DNA of 64,000 bases from Geosiphon pyriformis (taxonomy: Eukaryota; Glomeromycota; Glomeromycetes; Archaeosporales; Geosiphonaceae). The position numbers and the translations under genes were made by a program. How positions within the stretch are numbered: position 1 is the stretch's first letter; each line of letters starts with the position of its first letter. The notes beneath the pieces are model-generated. The model searched no databases and was not told the DNA's origin. It worked only from the letters and a program-made list of their open reading frames with translations. The stretch is taken from assembly GCA_016748015.1 (NCBI GenBank), contig JAAOMT010000128.1, positions 1,525,671 to 1,589,670 on the forward strand, in the 5' to 3' direction. Positions 1-10,136 of this stretch are shown in pieces.

Positions 1-2
1 AT

Positions 3-605
3 AAGAACCACCTCCAGTTGGCCCGATTGTATGCAAAAAAAGGTGTGCTTATTGCTCAACTAGTTGCTTTTGGTGACAAATCATGGGCCCAAGTAGTCTC
101 TCTTGCACTCTCGTCTAATAATTCTTACTTTGGTTTTGATCTTGGTTTTGGCTCTCTTTCTTCTGGTGCTTCAGGTGTAATTGGTCTCTCTCCTCATATG
201 GTTCCTGCTAGTACATCTTTGAAGACTCGTCTTGTTTCTTTGGAGCATTCTGTGGAGCTTCTTGTGGATAAGATATTTGGTATTGTGAGTAAACTTGAAA
301 ATTTGGTCTTGGTGCCTCCAGCTCTTGCCTCCTTCTCTCAGAATTTGGTGGTCCCAGTTGTGGCAACTGCAGAGGTTAATTTGGACATGGCTCTGGATGA
401 TCCTAAGCCAGTACTTCTTCTCTCCTCTTTGGTTTTCTTTAATACTTCAGAATTAGGTTTGAGTAGTTCAAAAATTTTAACCTCAAAGGTAAGCTGTTTG
501 GAGTCGAAGTTGATGGCCCTTGAGGCTTTGGTTTGTTCAGTTTTGGAGAAGTTTGATCAGATATGTACTGGCTCGGGTTTTGCGGTTTCTTTTTTATCTC
601 AATGA
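3..605 (+). CDS. LINE ORF1 protein, C-terminal part
   Basis: The frame is open from the window edge to the TGA at 603-605, so the N-terminus lies outside. ORF1 proteins of non-LTR elements bind the element RNA and act as nucleic-acid chaperones. The visible part has no zinc knuckle (in the full copy at 18102-19941 this lies further upstream) but has two Leu-rich heptad-like stretches, about residues 66-100 and 155-185 counted from base 18, that could form coiled coils for oligomerisation. It ends in the sequence ATGA, where its stop overlaps the likely ORF2 start at 602. No stop interrupts this part. It could be functional if the missing portion is intact, which cannot be judged here. Confidence 0.75.
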   Translation, partial: KNHLQLARLYAKKGVLIAQLVAFGDKSWAQVVSLALSSNNSYFGFDLGFGSLSSGASGVIGLSPHMVPASTSLKTRLVSLEHSVELLVDKIFGIVSKLENLVLVPPALASFSQNLVVPVVATAEVNLDMALDDPKPVLLLSSLVFFNTSELGLSSSKILTSKVSCLESKLMALEALVCSVLEKFDQICTGSGFAVSFLSQ

Positions 606-2236
606 GTAGTTTTGTGTGGAAAATAGCTACATGCAATGTTAGAGAGATGAATAATTCTTCTAAGCAAATTGATATTATTCATTGGCATATGAGCATGGAC
701 AATATGGTTTCAATAGTTACAGAAATGAAGTTAAAGGGTAAAGTTTGTCTATGGATTGCTGATAGGTTTGCTGGTGTTCGGGTTTTTATTTCTGGTTTGG
801 ATTTGGGTCATCTCAGCTCAGGCATGGCTATTATTATAAACATTGCTTTGGCCAAACATATGTGTAAAGTCTCTGAAATCTCTGGTCATCTCATTTCTGT
901 CAGGTTACTTTTTAAGAATAAACTCTTAGTCTCTATTTTAAGTCTGTATGCTGGCACGTTGGCTTCAGTGCACTTTTCTCAGGCTGATAACATGAATGCT
1001 TTAATTGCTGGTGCTGTAAATGACTCCTCCTTTGTTGTCTTAGGTGGTGACTTCAATAAAAATGGTTTGCATAGGAGTGCCAGTTTCAAAAAGTATAGTA
1101 GCTTGGGTCTGGTCAACTCTCTTGTCAGTAGTCCATTTTTAAAGTTTCTAATATGGAGTAATTCCCAAGGTGTGACAAAAGCAATTGATTATCTTTTTGT
1201 GTCTTCCAACTTGGTAAATGCTATTGTGAATCGCAATATTCTGAATATGGTTGATTTCTTTGATACTGACTACCAAGTCATTTCTGCATCAATTGGTTTG
1301 GGTGGCCTCTTGGACACACAATTGTGTTTTATTCATAAACAGACTAACAAGGACTGCTGGAAATACAATTATAATACCACTAATGATGCTTTGTGGTCAA
1401 AGTTTAAGGATGAGATGGTGGTTAATGCTGCTATGTTCTCTGTTGATTTCATAGCTGCCAGGGAACTGTCGGATTTGGATGCAATGTGGGATGCTGTTCG
1501 CAAAACTATGTGCTTTTCGGCAGATGAAGTACTCAAGAAAAAATGGTTTAAAGATTATGACAGCATTTTCACTAAGCATTTGTTCAGGTTTCATAAGTTA
1601 GAACTTTTAGTGTCTAAATTAGTCAAGGCTTCCCGTTCTGTTAATTGTGATGAGTTCATATTGCTGCTTAATACTTGGAAATTACTTGATTCTGCTAATG
1701 CTGCTGTAGTAAGGTCTTTTTTTCTCTCAAAGTCTCCTTTTAACAACATTCACTCAGCTCTGTCCAAAGCCAAAAAATCTTATCATGTCTCAAAGTTGTT
1801 GGAAGTAAAACATGCTGAAGCTTTACAAATCAAATCTGCTATTGATAAAAGGATGAAAAGCTTTGAATCTAACAAAGATCATACTATTAGAAGTGTTTTG
1901 AAAAGACCCTTTTGCAAGGTGGTTTTGGATCATTTAGTCGTTGGTGATGAGCTGTATTTGGAACCTGATCCTGTTAAAACTAAGGTAAATGAGATTATGG
2001 AGGAATGGACTCGTAAACGTGGAGTGGCTCTTAATATTCCAGGAGATTGGTCTCGCCAATATCAGCCTTTGGAATACATTTTTGATGGTGCTTTTTCTGA
2101 TGTTATAAGCTGTGTTAGTTTTAATGAAATGTTTGGCGTGGTCTCTAACCTACCTGACGGAAAGACGGCTGGTTTCTCAGGCATCTCCAATAAACTTTGG
2201 AAGTATTGTAACAAATCTGTTTTTGATATGCTCTAA
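602..2236 (+). CDS. LINE ORF2, endonuclease domain and start of reverse transcriptase (truncated by stop)
   Basis: I chose ATG 602 because it overlaps the ORF1 stop (ATGA) and the same arrangement occurs in the minus-strand copy at 18105. The open frame has 544 codons. The N-terminal 230 residues are an endonuclease/exonuclease/phosphatase fold of the APE type, which nicks target DNA for target-primed reverse transcription. Visible motifs are CNV with the metal-site Asn, TEMK with the metal-site Glu, GGDFN, and IDYLFVSS. The final catalytic Asp-His pair reads D-T-D-Y, so the His is replaced by Tyr, a single C-to-T change that should abolish nicking. The rest is linker plus the first RT fingers. 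It ends at a TAA (2234-2236) inside the RT, so this is a broken gene although annotated as an ORF. Confidence 0.85.
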   Translation: MSSFVWKIATCNVREMNNSSKQIDIIHWHMSMDNMVSIVTEMKLKGKVCLWIADRFAGVRVFISGLDLGHLSSGMAIIINIALAKHMCKVSEISGHLISVRLLFKNKLLVSILSLYAGTLASVHFSQADNMNALIAGAVNDSSFVVLGGDFNKNGLHRSASFKKYSSLGLVNSLVSSPFLKFLIWSNSQGVTKAIDYLFVSSNLVNAIVNRNILNMVDFFDTDYQVISASIGLGGLLDTQLCFIHKQTNKDCWKYNYNTTNDALWSKFKDEMVVNAAMFSVDFIAARELSDLDAMWDAVRKTMCFSADEVLKKKWFKDYDSIFTKHLFRFHKLELLVSKLVKASRSVNCDEFILLLNTWKLLDSANAAVVRSFFLSKSPFNNIHSALSKAKKSYHVSKLLEVKHAEALQIKSAIDKRMKSFESNKDHTIRSVLKRPFCKVVLDHLVVGDELYLEPDPVKTKVNEIMEEWTRKRGVALNIPGDWSRQYQPLEYIFDGAFSDVISCVSFNEMFGVVSNLPDGKTAGFSGISNKLWKYCNKSVFDML

Positions 2237-3953
2237 GTGCTTATTAATTCTTGTCTCTGTGGTAAATCAGTGCCTAATACGTGGAAGAATATCTGGATAT
2301 TGATAATTCTCAAACCTTATGAATGGGAGGGCGTGTTCATAAACACTCATCCTATTGCTCTGATTAAGACAGCTCAAAAAATCCTTTTCAAGATTCTCTC
2401 TAATAGAATTTTTTTGGCATATAACAAGTTTAACATTTTTCATGAGGACAATTTTTCAGTTCTTAAAGACACTACGACTTAATCTCACATTTTTGCAATT
2501 GGTTCGGTGATCGAGGATGCTCTTGAAAAAGACCAGAAGCTCTGGCTGGTTTTGCAAAACATGCGAAAAGCATATGACTTGGTTGGTTGAGAACATCTTA
2601 AGAAAAGTTTGGTTAGAATAAAGATGTGCTGCAAATTTATTAGGTTTTTTGGAGATATTCATAGTGATCATACCAACCAGGTTATGACTGATTTTGGGTT
2701 AATGAATAGTTATCATGTACACGATGGCTTGAACCAAGGGGAGGTGTTTTCGCTTCTTCTTTGACATATATTTTATGATCCTCTCTTGTGTGAAGTTAAG
2801 AGGCAGGAGAGTATGTGTGGTTACAGGCTAATTTCTCATTTTGTTGCAGTCATCTTTTTTTGCTGCTGGCACTTTTGTGGATGATACAATCTGGGTGGGT
2901 AGCAGTCAGGCTGCTACTTAGCTCATTCTTAATGTGGCTAGTGAATTTTTTCACATCAATGATATTTCTATTAATAATGATAAGACAGTGGTCATTTCAA
3001 TTAATACCCATGTCAGTGCACCTTCTCTTTTCATCAGTGGGTCCTCCATTTCTATAGCCAAATCAGGCAAATCACATCATTACCTGGGTATCTTTTTGTC
3101 ATCTGAAAGACTGTCAAAGCCCAGCCTGGCAAAAGTGCATTCAGATGTTCGTTTTTTTACCAACTTAGTTCTGAGGAAGACTGTATCAGACAAACAGTTT
3201 TTATATTTGGTGTCTGCTGTCCTTCACCCTATCATTGGTTATAGGACTCAATTTAGTTTTGTTTCTGTCAGTATGTGTAACAAGTGGGATGCTTTGATTT
3301 GTAAAGGCTTAAAGTCCAAATCTGGATTGCCTCTTGATTTTTCTAGTGATACAATCTATCACCCTTCTTTCTATGAGTTGAAATTTTTTGCCCAAATTCA
3401 ATCAGAAAGTAAAGTTGCTTCTCTTATTTGTTTTGCGAACTCAGTTGGAATCCTGGGTCGCCTATTCTCCCACAGGTCTCATGATTTACAAGTTTTGTGT
3501 TGGCACTCTATTCATCCTTTAAGCATTCCTGTTTGTGTTCGAGTCAGTCTTTTGAATAATTTCTTGGTGGGTGTTGTTTGCATTTTCCTCGATTGCAATT
3601 TATCTTTGAGTGGTTTTTTTGATAATTCATTTTGGCTTTGTGGTGGGGTGCCCATGTTTGCCATTCTCGGTGAGTCTAGATTTATCAAGTTTCTTTCTTC
3701 ACTCCAGCAATATGACATTGCCTTTGTTAACCAACTCCATGATCAACATGGTGCTGTGTTTGACTGGTACAAATTCAAGCAGTGGAAGAGGTTGAACCCC
3801 CATGGCCCGACTTCTGAATGGTTTGTGCTTTCTGTCAGATTCCTTCTTGGTATGTCTTCTCCTTGTGCCTCTTCTCCTGCTTTGGTTGGTGAGGGTCTTC
3901 AGAATATTATCAACTCTCTTGGCTATGTGTTGGTTCATGATCAGCTTTCCTGA
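2237..3953 (+). pseudogene. LINE ORF2 reverse transcriptase core and connection, broken
   Basis: This stretch continues ORF2 in two frames. The motif A region reads MRKAYD near 2560-2580, followed at once by a TGA where the minus copy and domain logic expect Trp. Motif C, the FVDD box with both catalytic Asp residues, is intact at 2874-2885 but in a different frame, with a stop 13 codons later. From 2934 a 339-codon frame covers the RT thumb and connection and stops at 3951-3953, just before RNase H. Stops at 2480 (CAA to TAA) and at 2590 and 2764 (TGG to TGA) all fit single transitions. The polymerase cannot be made from this copy. Confidence 0.85.
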
Positions 3954-3980
3954 GTTTTTCTTGATAACATTTCTGTTTAT

Positions 3981-4700
3981 ATGGATGGGTCTCTGACAAA
4001 CCTTGATACTAAGAATTGCACAGCTGGGGCTGGAGTTTTTTTCAGTGACATTGATCTGGGTTTGGGCATTGGTGTTTCAGGTTTGTTGTCTTCTACTTTG
4101 GCGGAAATACAAACTATTGTACTGGTACTGAAGTGTGTTCCCCATTCCAGCTCTGTTTGTCTGTTCTTTGATAGTCAAGCTGCTCTGGATGTCTGTAAGT
4201 CAGAACTAGATCTGGTCTGTTCGAATTTTTGCAATCATTGTTGGATTGAACACCAGCTTGTTGTGAACATTATTCGTGGCAAGAATTTGAGAGTGGAATG
4301 GCACAAGGTAAAAAGTCACTCTGGTGTGGTTGGAAATGAATGTGCAGATGCTATTGCTGGGACTTCTTCTCACTCTGGCTGGTTCTTTTCTTTACAATTG
4401 AATGCACACTTCTTGTTGGCAAACAGTCATGTTGTTTCTGGCAATTCTAGACATTTTGTTTGCGATATTTTTTGTTCCATTTGTCATGCACACTGGGAGA
4501 TTGGTTCTGGTTCTAAATTTTTGCCTGCCAGTTTGCTTGTAGATGTTGATTGGTTCTGCTCCTCACTGATATGGCATCCTGATTCACATATAGCTGTTGG
4601 CCACACTAGCAGACCCACAGCGGACACACACACTTTTTTCATGAAGGCATTGCACCACCAGCTGCCTGTTGCTGTTCGAAAATATCTGTATAATAAATGA
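3981..4700 (+). CDS. LINE RNase H domain fragment with all four acidic residues
   Basis: A 239-codon frame encodes an RNase HI-like domain that would remove RNA from the RNA-DNA hybrid during retrotransposition. The four acidic positions are present: Asp in MDGS (residue 2), Glu in STLAEIQ, Asp in FFDSQAA and Asp in ECADA. The other two well-preserved copies have lost one or more of these. The frame ends at TGA 4698-4700 just before the zinc-binding motif; the 29.4 kb copy reads Arg-Gly there, so the stop is explained by G-to-A changes. In a living element this is an internal part of ORF2, so the ATG here is only the first Met of the open stretch. Confidence 0.85.
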   Translation: MDGSLTNLDTKNCTAGAGVFFSDIDLGLGIGVSGLLSSTLAEIQTIVLVLKCVPHSSSVCLFFDSQAALDVCKSELDLVCSNFCNHCWIEHQLVVNIIRGKNLRVEWHKVKSHSGVVGNECADAIAGTSSHSGWFFSLQLNAHFLLANSHVVSGNSRHFVCDIFCSICHAHWEIGSGSKFLPASLLVDVDWFCSSLIWHPDSHIAVGHTSRPTADTHTFFMKALHHQLPVAVRKYLYNK

Positions 4701-5228
4701 TACCCTAGTGTATTATGCTTATATTGTGATAAGGTGAAGACATTAGATCATGTTTTCTCTTGTGAGATTGATAATTCTGTGCATTTTCAGATACTGAATA
4801 CATGTTCAAAATCTTGGATGACACTTTCTGGCCTATTTCTTTCTTTTTCTTGCATGTTGCAATTGTTGTTTTCTTGTGCTTCTGATGTCTCTGTGTCTAT
4901 GGCTCTCTTTAAAGAGTTTGTTTTTAGTGAATGATTTCATGAGGCTGTCTCTGTTTTCAAGGCTTCCAAAGTTGCTAGTTCAAATATTGTTGAGTTTGTG
5001 CATTTCTTTGGTCTTGCTTTCAAGAGTGATATTTAGTTGATTTGGGTTAAACATTGTGCATTTATGGAAAGGAATAATTTTATTCTACTTAATAGTTCAT
5101 TTTCTATCTTAGTCTCTGGCTTGGCTTCTAAGTTCTCAGCTGGCATTGTTAGGCTACTTGGCGTGGTTGATGCTCTTAGTGTTCATTTTGCTTTTATAAA
5201 CATTGTTTTTTTTTTCTGGTATTGGTGA
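4701..5228 (+). pseudogene. LINE ORF2 C-terminal zinc-binding end, broken
   Basis: After the stop at 4698 the same frame continues with a C-x2-C-x7-H-x4-C motif (CLYCDKVKTLDHVFSC, about 4716-4763), the zinc-binding signature at the end of many RNase H-bearing LINE ORF2 proteins. Further stops lie at about 4932 and 5034. The last part aligns with 13427-13966 (-) and 30690-31250 (+), ending in a Phe/Cys-rich stretch just before the conserved 3' tail. The motif is thought to help ORF2 bind its own RNA or target DNA; that role is inferred from related elements. Confidence 0.75.
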
Positions 5229-5248
5229 TTCTGTTTTGGTACATATAG

Positions 5249-5389
5249 CAGTGTAGTGTTATCTTGATTGGCCTGAGTAGCTGGTCACATGTAGAAAGAG
5301 CATGATTCACACTTAGTTTATGTCATTTCTTTGATGTATAGCTCTAGGTAGTGTTTGGACCTCACTCATAAAACGTTAATAAAAAAAAA
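5249..5389 (+). repeat. Conserved LINE 3' tail (copy A)
   Basis: The tail contains the blocks GGCCTGAGTAGCTGGTCAC, CCTCACTCAT and a final A-run. Closely similar tails end the copies at 12416-12548 (+), 13282-13430 (-), 24815-24955 (+), 31262-31396 (+) and 55386-55498 (+). The tail is probably the part of the RNA recognised by the element's own RT to start copying, which explains why even tiny 5'-truncated stubs keep it. Confidence 0.85.
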
Positions 5390-6130
5390 TATTAAGTATA
5401 ATTTATTAAATTTATTAAATTATTTATTTTTATATAATAAAAAAATAGTATTATTAAAAGATTATTTTTAATAATACTGTTTTATAATATTATTGATTTA
5501 ACTTAATTATTAAAAAATTTAAAATTTTATAAAATTTTTGTATTTTGTATTTTTAATTTAAGTTTTATAAATCTAATTTAGTAATATATTTAAGATTTTT
5601 AAATTTGTAAAATTAAATAATTTTATAATAATAAAATTTATTATTTTGTTATTTTTTATTAAAAAATCCATAGTTGCTTAAAATAAAATTATATATTATC
5701 TATAAAAAAATCTGAATGCTAAATTATAATTGTTTTTTTTTAATTAATATTATTTACAATATTTATATTTAAATAGTTTTTTAAACAATTAGTATTTTAT
5801 ATTATTTAAATTAAAATATTGTATAAGGTTTAAATATATTGTAAAACACAATTATACTTTTTTTATTAACCAAATATTTTTTTGCAATATTATAACATGT
5901 ATTTATTTTTGTTTACACAGTTTACTAAGTTATCTACCTTTTTATTTTCTAAAACTTTTAAATAACTTTTAATTTTGACCCAAATATCCTGTATTATTGC
6001 TTAATTTATTATTAAGATTTTGAATTTAAATTTTTTATGATAATTATTTGAAGTTAAAACAAATAAATCTCATAAAATTTGGATTTATTTTCTTAAAAGA
6101 AAAATTAAGTAAAAAGTTTTTATATTGCTT
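5390..6130. other. Very AT-rich stretch, no gene seen
   Basis: About 740 bp made almost only of A and T with no long reading frame and almost no CpG. It resembles the decayed transposon blocks at 11165-13265 and 26950-35950, but I could not align it with the LINE or gypsy copies. The sharp change to mixed sequence near 6150 marks the edge of the first gene island. Confidence 0.6.
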
Positions 6131-6902
6131 ATAATAATAATAATAATGAGTAACACTACTGTGTACACGCTGACAAAGTACTAAAACCGAACGTGACTTA
6201 AACAAAGCTGAATAATTATTTTGATCAAGATAACTTTGGTTTTGGCATGTGGGATCAAGCTATTTGACTCCCCAAATACATAAAAAAGTAGTATACAATT
6301 GAAAATTTAAAATAATCGCTGGTTCCCGAGATCGATTCAATCCTTAAATGGAAATCACGTAATAATTATCAAATACTGTTAATATCGCTGATATAATTTA
6401 GTAGTCTTAAGAGCTTAGATCCCTTTTTGACCAATCAAAAAAACTCAAGATCATAGGAGGATATCACCTGATAAAGCTTAAGGAACCTCTTGAAGCATTT
6501 AAAATTTTGTTTCAATTGATAAAAATACATTGATGAATTTGGACTAAATTTACATAGATCTTTATTAATTCTCGGAAAAAAATTAAATATTATACTTTTC
6601 AAAAGAATTCGTAGCTATTATTGGAAAATGCTCCTGGCCATATTGTTGTTAAATTTTCACCGAGATAAACCTCGAGACGAAGAGGCGAAAAAAACTTGCC
6701 AATCAATAGCAAAATCTTATATATACAAAAATTGGTGTAATACCGATCACCTATTCCAAACTAATTTAACTCACGACTTATTGTTCTATTGGTCAGTTAA
6801 ACTTAAATGATTTAGAAAATTTAATGATAAGCCACTTGCGGGATTAAATAGTAACACAGTATAAGGGAAAATAGAAGTGGGAGAAAGCCATTGATAATTG
6901 AA
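6131..6902. other. Intergenic DNA 3' of MET30-like gene
   Basis: Mixed-composition sequence between the AT-rich block and the stop codon of the minus-strand F-box gene. It should contain that gene's 3' untranslated region and terminator on the minus strand. A 60-codon frame at 6628-6810 has no features of a real protein. Nothing else is recognisable. Confidence 0.5.
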
Positions 6903-8927
6903 TTAATTTCGGAAATCCCATATTCTAACTTCCATATCTTCCCCCGCTGTGATAATCTTTGTATCACTCAAGGCAACACAATAAACAGCTCCAATATGGC
7001 CCTTGAGAGTATGTAAACATTTTCCAGTATCCAAATCCCACACCTTAACAGTCTTATCTTCTGAACCGCTGACCATTCGTAGTTTATCAAATGCTAACGT
7101 CCATACCCCTTCAGCATGACCGAATAAGGTACCCAGACAGCGATTTGTTTTGGTAGACCATATTTTGATGGTATTGTCGAGTGAAGCAGATACCAGGACT
7201 GGTAAAGCATGACCAGGATGATGATCAACTTCGCGATCATAATCAATCCAATCTTCCGTAGATTCATTGGCTTTTTTAATAATCCCAGCAAAAAGAGAAG
7301 GGGATGCGGGTTGAATAAATTGAATTTGATCTACATGGCCTTCAAGTTTGCTAATACAGCTTCTAGTTTTCAAATTCCAAATACGAATCGTTTTGTCATC
7401 GGAAGACGAAAAGAGAATATTTTTTTCGTAAATTACCACACGATTGATCGTGTCTCGATGTCCAGTCAAAGTAAAGCATTGGGCTGTTTGAGTATTCCAA
7501 ACTTTGATAATAGCGTTAACCGAGCCACTCGCAAGAATATGTTGATCGAATTGTAAACAATTAACAGCATCAGTGTGTCCTTCAAGAATTCGAATAGATT
7601 GACCAGTGTGATAGTTCCATATTCTCAGCGTCCGATCCAACGAACACGTGATAAGTTTAGCTTCATCAAACTGCAAGGCACGGACACCTCGACGGTGTCC
7701 CTTAAGAATACGGATCATTTCACCCGTCTCTATGTTCCAAACCCGGACAGTGGCGTCATGAGATCCAGTAATTAGTGTGTTGCTATCGTCGTCAAATTGA
7801 AGACATGCAATATAATCGGTATGTCCTCTTAATGTGTGACATTTAAAGCGACCCTTACGCCAGTTGCGCTCAACTACAAGGCGTTCAGAGTATACGTCTT
7901 TCCAGGGGCGAGTTCGTTTAGTTAAAACTATATTATTTTGGTTTGCTAGTGAAGGAAACAGTGGTACCGATTTTTTTTCAGATATACAAAGACGTTTTGT
8001 TTCTCGTTCTTCATGATATGAAACATGTCCTGGCGAATTAGGTGATGATGAATCTGGTGATGATGAGGATGAATATGAAGGGGATGGTGAAGATGATAGA
8101 GAAATATTGTGATGGAGTTGGGAAAACCTATCCTCTGTGCATGGGTCTATAGCACAAGAGCTATTCCCTGTAGATGGTGAAATCACACCATTTAAAGATG
8201 AATGTGGTGAAAATTTACGCCCTCCCTTTCTTTTTCGGTCCAAAAGTGGAAGACCCCAACCACATTTCGTGCATTTTTTATCAATATGTTGCTCACACAT
8301 CTTATGCCAAACTACATCGTCATCAGCCATAAATTTCCAGGTTTTGGAAACCTGAGCAACACGACATAATGATTTAGCATCAAGAAATGAAAGTACATGG
8401 AAAGAAAGTTCGTTGGGAAGTGAATTTAGAAAATCAATTCGAATCAAATCATCAAGGCTGTTCGAGAGAAACGATAGTTGAGATGAGCAACATTCATTTA
8501 GAAGGCCTTGTAATATTATACGACGATTTTTTGCAGGTGCGGCTGAAAAAAGTGACCAAATATGCGTAATGTTGCTTTGATCTTGTTTCGATAGATTTTC
8601 CAATTGCTTTTAAATAAAGAATTTTTTGAGAAAAATCCTGTTTTAAATTATTCAAAATATATTTATTCAATTGGAGTTTAATCCTACCTTTTGAAGCTCT
8701 TTTTTTTTAGGTTCTATACCAGTCGATTGATTTTTTTGATTTGGCCTATGTTGATAACAAAATTTTTTGGTAGAAACGTTGCCAGTAGAAGGTAGTAACA
8801 TATTTCTGAATGAAGGGAGAAGGGTTTTTGTGGAATCTTTTGAAGATGCTTCTTTAGAGAGTTGTTCTAAATTCATAATTGAATTAATGTCAGGTACAAA
8901 TTTGGTACCTTGAGGTAAATAAGACAT
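6903..8927 (-). CDS. MET30: F-box/WD40 protein, MET30/SCON-2/SconB-like SCF receptor
   Basis: Two exons (8927-8688 and 8606-6903) are joined across an 81-bp GT-AG intron at 8687-8607; the frame is kept and gives 647 residues. Residues about 134-184 form an F-box, which binds Skp1. Directly after it, CEQHIDKKCTKCGWGLPLL is a signature I associate with the fungal MET30/SCON-2/SconB family. A Ser-rich linker follows (about 250-271), then seven WD40 repeats from about 334 to the end, the fifth with a long insert. Such proteins are substrate receptors of an SCF ubiquitin ligase; in yeast and Neurospora they control the bZIP activator of sulfur-assimilation genes (Met4, CYS3). The start at 8927 gives an 80-codon first exon; without splicing the main frame begins at a TTG and lacks an ATG. 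Confidence 0.92.
8607..8687 (-). other. Intron of the MET30-like gene
   Basis: The donor reads AAAAG|GTAGGA and the acceptor TTTAAAAG|CAATTG on the minus strand. Removal joins exon 1 to the F-box exon in phase 0. The long frame downstream has no ATG near its start, which supports the splice. Confidence 0.8.
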
Positions 8928-10136
8928 TTGATAGAAAAGCCTTTAAAAAATAGGACTCTGGCCAAAAATATGTAAATATATAAAGGGGATAGATTGTTAC
9001 AAAGAGGTAGTGGTGGCTGAAAAGGGCTTTCTTAATTTGGAGGTAAACAATCTTGTTTTCTTTTTTTAATCACGAGTTCTATGATGAACTTATTGTTCAG
9101 AATGTCGTGATAAGGAATGATTTATTTATTAGGGAAAGGTTTTTAAACACGGATGTTCTCTGAATATTCTACTGGTATTTTAAATTCATAAAATTGGATG
9201 TTATACAACATTTGTTATATAATGAGGGGATGAAAAACAAAGCTGGAAATTCTTCTCAAAAATTGCATCATTATTTTCTATACCTTTTTTGATTTCAATT
9301 TTTTTGAGAGCAAATAAATTTCCGTAATAAATTAACTAAATGATGAAAAATTAGGCATTAATTCGAACGAATAATTTTTTCCAAAACTAAAAGTTTAATT
9401 TTTGGGCGTATCAAATGTCATGAGCCTGAAATTTTTCATACATGAGAAAAAATTTTCATACCTTTTTAACTTTGAATCACCCGAAAACTTCTTAAATTGG
9501 TATTCTAATCTTGTGAATATACATCGTGAGAATTTTTACCCTGCAGTGCAAAATCTTTTTGATACCAGGAAACATTGATTCTTTTACCCTATTCAGAAAA
9601 CGAGAGTGGGGCATTATGTTCTCAAAATTTCTTTCTCTCAAAATTTCTTTCTCTCATAATTTCTTAGCCCATTATTGACACCGAAATTGTGTTTTTTAAT
9701 TGTTCCTCTCTGGGAAAACTTGATTTTAACTTTATTTTGGTTTTTTTCTCAAATTAAAAAAGTTGATATAGTAAAGTCCACAAATATCGTTTTTATTTTT
9801 ATTATAGAGTTTTGCTCATTTGAAGCAATGTCAATTAGCTAATTTATTTCTTTAACTAATTTCTAAATGAGTGCGAGAAAAAGGTTTAAAATGACTAGCA
9901 AGCAACCTTAAAACTTGAACAATTAAGTTAATTCAAGAGGCCTGTGTCCATAACGCCATTTTTTGTGCGTTTGATGAGTTATGCAGTTTGAATATCATTG
10001 TTATCTTGCGAAATGAGAATTTTTTACAAAATCTCAAGTATGATGTCATAATTTTTGCTTCCAAAGTGAACATTTTGACATTAATCAAGAATCCACCCGT
10101 TGTACATGCTAGAACTATTATAAGCCCCACTTTCAG
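8928..10136. other. Intergenic region upstream of the MET30-like gene
   Basis: AT-rich but not degenerate sequence that should hold the minus-strand promoter of the F-box gene near 8930-9100 and sequence upstream of the relic at 10137. I saw no clear TATA box or further exon. A short tandem repeat lies at 9621-9665. Confidence 0.5.
9621..9665. repeat. Short tandem repeat, unit about 16 bp
   Basis: The unit CTCAAAATTTCTTTCT occurs twice, followed by a third partial unit with one change. Confidence 0.75.

Larger units (their letters stand above)
1..5389 (+). mobile_element. LINE copy A, APE-type non-LTR retrotransposon with RNase H, 5' end outside window
   Basis: One element reads left to right: the end of ORF1, an ORF2 with APE-like endonuclease, reverse transcriptase, RNase H and a C-terminal Cys/His zinc-binding motif, then a 3' tail of about 140 bp ending in an A-run at 5381-5389. 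The same domain order and tail recur at 13282-20054 (-), 20071-24955 (+) and 29404-31396 (+), so this is a local family. Copy A is the least damaged of these in its catalytic motifs, but ORF2 is broken by stops at about 2234, 2480, 2590, 2764 and 4698 and by a frameshift between about 2780 and 2860. The RNase H domain points to the I/Tad side of the non-LTR tree; the exact clade is not settled here. Confidence 0.93.

Noticed and set aside
6320-6350. tRNA B-box-like sequence near GGTTCCCGAGATCGATTC
   Set aside because: No matching acceptor, D or anticodon stem could be built around it.
6628-6810. 60-codon frame downstream of the MET30-like gene
   Set aside because: No domain, start context or partner exon; composition equals that of the surrounding intergenic DNA.
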